From NCBI GenBank assembly GCA_034189725.1, contig JAXHUK010000131.1, forward strand, positions 1 through 9,160: a stretch of 9,160 bases of DNA, read 5' to 3'. The position numbers and the translations under genes were made by a program. The stretch is from JAXHUK01 sp034189725 (GTDB lineage: Bacteria > Chloroflexota > Dehalococcoidia > SZUA-161). Of the stretch, positions 6,827 through 9,160 are shown piece after piece. Each line of letters opens with the position of its first letter. Within the stretch, counting starts at the first letter, position 1. The notes beneath the pieces are model-generated. The model searched no databases and was not told the DNA's origin. It worked only from the letters and a program-made list of their open reading frames with translations.

Positions 6827-6901
6827 GGGCCGTTAGCTCAGTGGTAGAGCACCTGACTTTTAATCAGGGCGTCGAGGGTTCGAATCCCTCACGGCTCACC
6901 A
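6827..6901 (+). tRNA. tRNA-Lys (anticodon TTT)
   Basis: All arms fold: acceptor GGGCCGT with ACGGCTC (one G-U pair), D stem GCTC/GAGC, anticodon stem CCTGA/TCAGG with loop CTTTTAA (anticodon TTT at 6859-6861), T stem GAGGG/CCCTC with TTCGAAT loop, discriminator A and an encoded CCA at 6899-6901. Length is 75 nt. It decodes AAA/AAG. Its 3' end is partly duplicated at 7984-7998, marking it as a probable integration target. Confidence 0.97.
6884..6898 (+). repeat. Direct repeat, copy 1 (attL-like, in tRNA-Lys 3' end)
   Basis: ATCCCTCACGGCTCA covers the end of the T loop and T stem, the acceptor 3' strand and the discriminator base of the tRNA. The identical copy is at 7984-7998. Identity stops on both sides: flanks are TTCGA/CCAAA here and CTTTT/GATTG there. 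Confidence 0.7.
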
Positions 6902-7299
6902 AACTTACACAACTGTTAAAAAATTAGCTAACTACCAACTAATCACCCTGCTTATTAGGGATTCTGTCACTCTCCAAACTTGACAGAAAAGGCAAACTCC
7001 CTAGGAGGCAAGGACACATTGGGATGCATAGAATTGGGCTAGGTGCCTACATTCTCAAGAGGGCTTTATCGCACCCACTTCTGAGTCTGGTCGTAGTGTT
7101 TGAAGGATAACTGAACAAGGTAAGCAATACATTCAAGGCGATGACCAAGCAAACTAGGCGATATGACATGGATTTGGCGGGAAGGCCACAGTAACTTGAG
7201 AGGCATATTCTTGAGGAAGGAGGTCGAACTACGACTATCAGTAGTCATCCATAAATAAAGTTACTTGTTGCAATCATAGTAGCGAATAATGCCCACAAT
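6902..7299. other. AT-rich stretch without a supported gene, after tRNA-Lys
   Basis: No open frame here resembles a protein family; a 60-codon minus-strand frame at 7066-7248 has no recognisable motif. An 8-bp inverted repeat TTCTGTCA/TGACAGAA with an 11-nt loop (6962-6969, 6981-6988) and a weaker AAT(CA)CCCT/AGGGATT dyad just before it lie 40-85 nt after the tRNA. They could be a tRNA terminator (no U-tract) or recombinase-type binding sites. Confidence 0.4.
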
Positions 7300-7509
7300 C
7301 TAAGCGTTTTCAAAGTCTTCTTTGCTTATCCCAAGGTCTTTCAAGATTCCAGAAATAGTTCCTGGCTTCAGGTCTTTGCTACCCCAATTAGGGATAGTAG
7401 TACGAGTTCCCGTTCTTAAACAAATCCAGACTTCGTGTGAGCCTTTGGCCTGTCGGTCGAATTCGCAGTCCAACTTTTGAAGCTTGCGTGTGAGTTTCAG
7501 ATAATTCAA
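7300..7509 (-). CDS. hicA: HicA family mRNA interferase toxin
   Basis: The product has 69 residues, within the usual small size of HicA. It has the double-stranded-RNA-binding-like fold pattern: an N-terminal helix (LTRKLQKL), then QAKGSHEVW with the catalytic histidine H25 in the G-S-H motif, TTIPNWGSKDLKPGT, and the final helix ISGILKDLGIS. HicA toxins cleave mRNA until bound by HicB. The only sensible start is TTG 7509-7507, which overlaps the hicB stop (TTGA), so translation is probably coupled and kept low. No frameshift or lost catalytic residue is seen, so the toxin looks functional. It is second in the operon, an antitoxin-first order. Confidence 0.9.
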   Translation of the reverse strand: MNYLKLTRKLQKLDCEFDRQAKGSHEVWICLRTGTRTTIPNWGSKDLKPGTISGILKDLGISKEDFENA

Positions 7510-7769
7510 AGAACTACCGTGACCTCGCTTTTTACCTTGGGACCTACCAGTTCATAAGCGCATTCTTCAACAGCCTTTGGCAGAGCATGTCCATGAGTTG
7601 TATACGATAGAATGAATTCAGTTGCCACGCTTTGGAGATATTCCAGCGTTTCTGCAGGAGTACTGCCCCACGCACGACACCCTGGCAACACAGGAACCTC
7701 AGCCATATACCTGTTCTCTGTCTCATCACTTGGCTCATACATTATCACCGGTAACTTATATTGCTTCAT
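7506..7769 (-). CDS. hicB: HicB family antitoxin
   Basis: The product has 87 residues with the partial RNase-H-like HicB fold (UPF0150 type): a short N-terminal strand, RYMAEVPVLPGCRAWGSTPAETLEYLQ with the conserved P-x-L-P-G-C and G-x-T-x-x-E-A/T-L elements, and a following helix. HicB binds and neutralises HicA. No separate C-terminal DNA-binding domain is obvious, so autoregulation may need the complex. ATG 7769 is preceded by GAGGAA at 8-10 nt. It overlaps hicA by 4 nt. The pair sits inside the interval bounded by the tRNA-Lys 3'-end repeats. Confidence 0.9.
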   Translation of the reverse strand: MKQYKLPVIMYEPSDETENRYMAEVPVLPGCRAWGSTPAETLEYLQSVATEFILSYTTHGHALPKAVEECAYELVGPKVKSEVTVVL

Positions 7770-7813
7770 TGATTTAATTCCTCTTTATCTCCAGTCTGCC
7801 TACCGTGGCGGAT

Positions 7814-7837
7814 AATCGGAGTTTAACACCTCCAATT
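7814..7837. promoter_or_regulatory. Operator-like dyad over the hicBA promoter
   Basis: AATCGGAG (7814-7821) and CTCCAATT (7830-7837) are inverted with one mismatch and an 8-nt spacer. The dyad covers the -10 and part of the spacer of the candidate hicBA promoter, the place expected for autorepression by a toxin-antitoxin complex. It could equally be a simple RNA hairpin. Confidence 0.4.
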
Positions 7838-7848
7838 ACCTCAGTCAA
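7820..7848 (-). promoter_or_regulatory. Candidate hicBA promoter
   Basis: On the minus strand, TTGACT (7848-7843, 5 of 6) and TAAACT (7825-7820, 4 of 6) are spaced 17 nt apart and would give a leader of about 43 nt before hicB. The position and overlapping dyad support the call. Confidence 0.5.
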
Positions 7849-7983
7849 TGTGAAAAAATCGCTGCATCTTGGTAAAACTGAACAACACACCACTGTGCTG
7901 GCTATCGGGTACATACCCCCTCCTCTATTGCTACAATCATCGATAGATGAACCCAAAAGGTTATAACAAAAGTTCTGCCTTTT

Positions 7984-7998
7984 ATCCCTCACGGCTCA
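7984..7998 (+). repeat. Direct repeat, copy 2 (attR-like)
   Basis: This is an exact 15-nt copy of the tRNA-Lys 3' end, in the same orientation and 1.1 kb downstream. A 15-nt match to one specific sequence is very unlikely by chance in a window this size. It cannot itself form a tRNA. The palindromic repeat at 7998-8031 begins at its last base. Confidence 0.65.
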
Positions 7999-8031
7999 GA
8001 TTGCCACGTCGCCTGCGGCTCCTCACAATCT
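7998..8031. repeat. Intergenic palindromic repeat (AGATTGCC...CAATCT type)
   Basis: AGATTG (7998-8003) and CAATCT (8026-8031) are inverted around an inner GCC-TGC-GGC stem (8011-8019). From memory, this form (AGATTGCCACGTCGCCTGCG onward) is a recurring dispersed intergenic repeat in several environmental bacterial genomes. Only one copy is present here, so its repeat status rests on that recollection. It begins exactly at the right copy of the tRNA-derived repeat. Confidence 0.5.
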
Positions 8032-8083
8032 ATCATGCCTATTGCCATCGGCACCACGAAGGATGAAAAAGCTATACCTGCTG

Positions 8084-8142
8084 CCGTTCATGGTGAGCCA
8101 GTCGAACCATGAATGACCCTTCGACAAGCTCAGGGCAAACGG
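8084..8142. repeat. Composite REP-like palindromic repeat
   Basis: The unit has two parts: a hairpin TTCATGGT/ACCATGAA (8087-8094 and 8106-8113) with an 11-nt loop, followed by CCCTTCGACAAGCTCAGGG (8117-8135) and CAAACGG, which echoes the opening CCGTT. The second part is a widely dispersed intergenic motif that I recognise from many environmental bacterial genomes (translated as STSSGQ when read through). It lies just upstream of a broken gene and may have helped truncate it. Confidence 0.6.
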
Positions 8143-8143
8143 T

Positions 8144-8418
8144 TGTCCATGCTATTTTCATGGCAATGACACCTGTGACCTTTTGCCTCTCAATGAACAG
8201 ATTAAGGGCTATCCCCGCTGCGATTTCCATGACGAGGCTAAACAGAAATACTATACCCTTAATGGGGATGTGCTGTGGATTACGGCACGTACCTGGACGA
8301 TAAGTTACACGGGAGCTATCGGTCGTTCTACGACGATGGATGCCCCCTTTGTTCGAGCGAATACGATCATGGCGAGCTACTATCGGAAGAATGCAAGTCA
8401 CGTTCGGAGTGCGAGTAG
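8144..8418 (+). pseudogene. Frameshifted MORN/YwqK-like gene remnant
   Basis: Two adjacent frames look coding and continue each other. In frame 2 up to about 8280 the text includes LNEQIKGYPRC, FHDEAKQKYYTLNGDVLW. In frame 1 from 8281 it continues YGTYLDDKLHGSYRSFYDDG, then SSEYDHGELLSEEC, ending at TAG 8416-8418. The second part matches the MORN-type pattern (G-x-Y-x-x-x-Y-x-D-G, then a basic or acidic spacer and G-x-L), as found in YwqK-family repeat proteins. The switch near 8279-8281 requires one net missing base (or two extra). The 5' end is missing: no start codon with a ribosome site lies between the composite repeat and 8183. The remnant ends 11 nt before the convergent DUF1801 gene. 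A sequencing error could explain the shift but not the absent start. Confidence 0.5.
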
Positions 8419-8429
8419 CCCTCACGGGA

Positions 8430-8891
8430 TCAGCGTTTCTTACCTTTACGAGCGGATTGAGCCGCCTTGGTTCGTTCAACGAACTCCTCGACCCCGAACA
8501 AGGAGACGGCTTTTCCGATCAACGGCAGCGGGAGATCGTCCAACTTCCTGAAGCGTACACAAGATCTACCAACGTCATAGCGCTTTCCCGTAGCGTGGTA
8601 GTCTGCTTCGAACGTTCGTCTCGCCTCCTCGTCCATATAGGTCCCGATGAGATATACCGCCATATGGTTTTTCTGCGAGGCCAGGGCTGCATACATCAGC
8701 GGCTTCCCGTTATACGTGTCGGGATAGACCTCGAGCGGGACTTGATACGTGATCATGCCCCAGTTCATCACCTCCTCGTACCCCTGCGGCAGATTCTCCA
8801 AAATCTGTTTGCGGACAACTTCGAGTGCCGCCCTCCGCGAATCGGGTAATTCTGCGAGATACTGTTCTACAGTAGCTGCATCGGAGCGCAT
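8430..8891 (-). CDS. DUF1801 domain-containing protein
   Basis: The product has 153 residues, a normal length for the DUF1801 (YdhG-like) family. Conserved blocks include YLAELPDSRR near the N-terminus, LPQGYEEVMNWGMITY, the long stretch around YNGKPLMYAALASQKNH, and the end KAVSLFGVEEFVERT. The fold is a small alpha/beta domain of uncertain role; some relatives have been linked to iron handling, but nothing here supports a specific function. The C-terminus is lysine/arginine-rich (RKGKKR). ATG 8891 has AGGAGG only 4 nt upstream. It is a single gene, convergent with the MORN-like remnant. A possible minus-strand promoter, TTGTGG-17 nt-TATCAT, lies at 9041-9013 and would give a leader of about 115 nt. 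Confidence 0.88.
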   Translation of the reverse strand: MRSDAATVEQYLAELPDSRRAALEVVRKQILENLPQGYEEVMNWGMITYQVPLEVYPDTYNGKPLMYAALASQKNHMAVYLIGTYMDEEARRTFEADYHATGKRYDVGRSCVRFRKLDDLPLPLIGKAVSLFGVEEFVERTKAAQSARKGKKR

Positions 8892-9101
8892 ATATCCTCC
8901 TAATTGTGTGCAGTGAACTGGAACCCACTATTCCTATGCCTGGTCAATCCATCCCAGACCATTCGCCATCATAGTGACTACATCTCGTGTTCCATAAGAG
9001 CAGTTTGCCGCTATGATACTACGCTGATTCCTATACCACAAGAGGAGTCTATTTTCAGTGTAAGCGAACAGGAAAACACAAGATATGAGATATTTCCTTA
9101 T
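8892..9101. other. Non-coding stretch upstream of the DUF1801 gene
   Basis: No open frame of interest is seen. Apart from the ribosome site and the weak promoter candidate (9041-9013, minus strand; -10 TATCAT), I find no structure here. Confidence 0.4.
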
Positions 9102-9160
9102 GCGTCCTGGACTCCTGCTTCCGCAGGAGTGGCAGTATCATGTCGTTCTGAGGGGGCACT
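9102..9160. repeat. Palindromic intergenic repeat, cut by the window edge
   Basis: A perfect 8-bp hairpin ACTCCTGC-TTCC-GCAGGAGT (9111-9130) is followed by GGCAGTATCATGTCGTTCTG and AGGG. The combination of a CCTGC/GCAGG hairpin and a GTC-TTCTGAGGG tail resembles another dispersed intergenic repeat class of environmental bacteria. It continues past the window, so its end is unknown. Confidence 0.45.

Larger units (their letters stand above)
6884..7998. mobile_element. Possible tRNA-Lys-targeted integrated element or remnant carrying hicBA
   Basis: An identical 15-bp direct repeat bounds this 1.1-kb interval: ATCCCTCACGGCTCA at 6884-6898, inside the tRNA 3' end, and again at 7984-7998. Site-specific integration into tRNA genes by tyrosine recombinases typically leaves such a pair, with the intact tRNA at one end. 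The interval looks AT-richer than the genes to its left and contains only a hicBA toxin-antitoxin pair. No integrase is visible, so it would be a decayed element, a satellite relying on an integrase elsewhere, or the product of a deletion. Alternatively the second copy is a stray tRNA fragment. Confidence 0.42.
7849..8143. other. Non-coding interval with repeat-derived sequence
   Basis: Between the hicBA promoter and the gene remnant I see only the tRNA-derived 15-mer and two palindromic repeats. A 25-codon frame from ATG 8035 (start MPIAIGTTKDEKAIPAA) reads into the composite repeat and stops there. It may be a fragment of a gene interrupted by the repeat, but is too short to call. Confidence 0.4.

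Noticed and set aside
7066..7248. 60-codon minus-strand frame between tRNA-Lys and hicA
   Set aside because: There is no motif, ribosome site or homologue that I recognise; likely chance in AT-rich sequence.
7998..8142. CRISPR array
   Set aside because: The palindromic elements are single, dissimilar units without regularly spaced direct repeats, and no cas genes are present.
8109..8303. Plus-strand frame beginning MNDPSTSSGQ
   Set aside because: Its start is translated from the dispersed CCCTTCGACAAGCTCAGGG repeat, a common source of spurious short proteins.

Overview
The window looks like a bacterial chromosome segment, probably from an anaerobe. It carries a three-subunit NADH-oxidising flavin/iron-sulfur module rich in ferredoxin-type clusters, Shine-Dalgarno-led genes, a CCA-encoding tRNA and several short palindromic intergenic repeats. 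Those repeats, the FMN glutamate-synthase-like gene and the gene mix would suit Chloroflexota (Dehalococcoidia-like) or Desulfobacterota. This assignment is an inference; there is no rRNA or other phylogenetic marker here.

Left part (1-5267): the 3' end of an FAD-dependent L-2-hydroxyglutarate dehydrogenase/oxidase-like gene is followed by a stand-alone FMN-binding glutamate-synthase-like protein (580-2172, +). This gene ends at a strong 16-bp hairpin shared with a convergent three-gene operon on the minus strand: a NuoE/HoxE-like [2Fe-2S] subunit (5267-4776), a NuoF/HydB-like NADH/FMN subunit (4792-2939) and a HoxU/NuoG-N-terminus-like ferredoxin subunit (2921-2235). Together they form a complete diaphorase module that could exchange electrons between NADH and low-potential iron-sulfur carriers. 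No hydrogenase, formate dehydrogenase or other catalytic subunit is encoded next to it in the window.

Centre (5268-6411): a 169-bp divergent promoter region with two dyad symmetries separates the operon from a GAF-like/coiled-coil/LuxR-HTH regulator (5437-6411, +), the obvious candidate to control the operon.

Right part (6412-9160): a tRNA-Lys(TTT) gene with a near-consensus promoter is followed by an AT-richer stretch holding a hicBA toxin-antitoxin pair with its own promoter and operator-like dyad. The last 15 nt of the tRNA body plus discriminator are repeated exactly at 7984-7998, after hicBA, so the interval looks like a ~1.1-kb tRNA-targeted insertion or its remnant; no integrase is present. 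Beyond it lie two classes of intergenic palindromic repeat, a frameshifted MORN/YwqK-like gene remnant, an intact DUF1801 gene (minus strand), and a further palindromic repeat at the window edge. The left part therefore reads as metabolic core and the right part as a small accessory, repeat-littered region.
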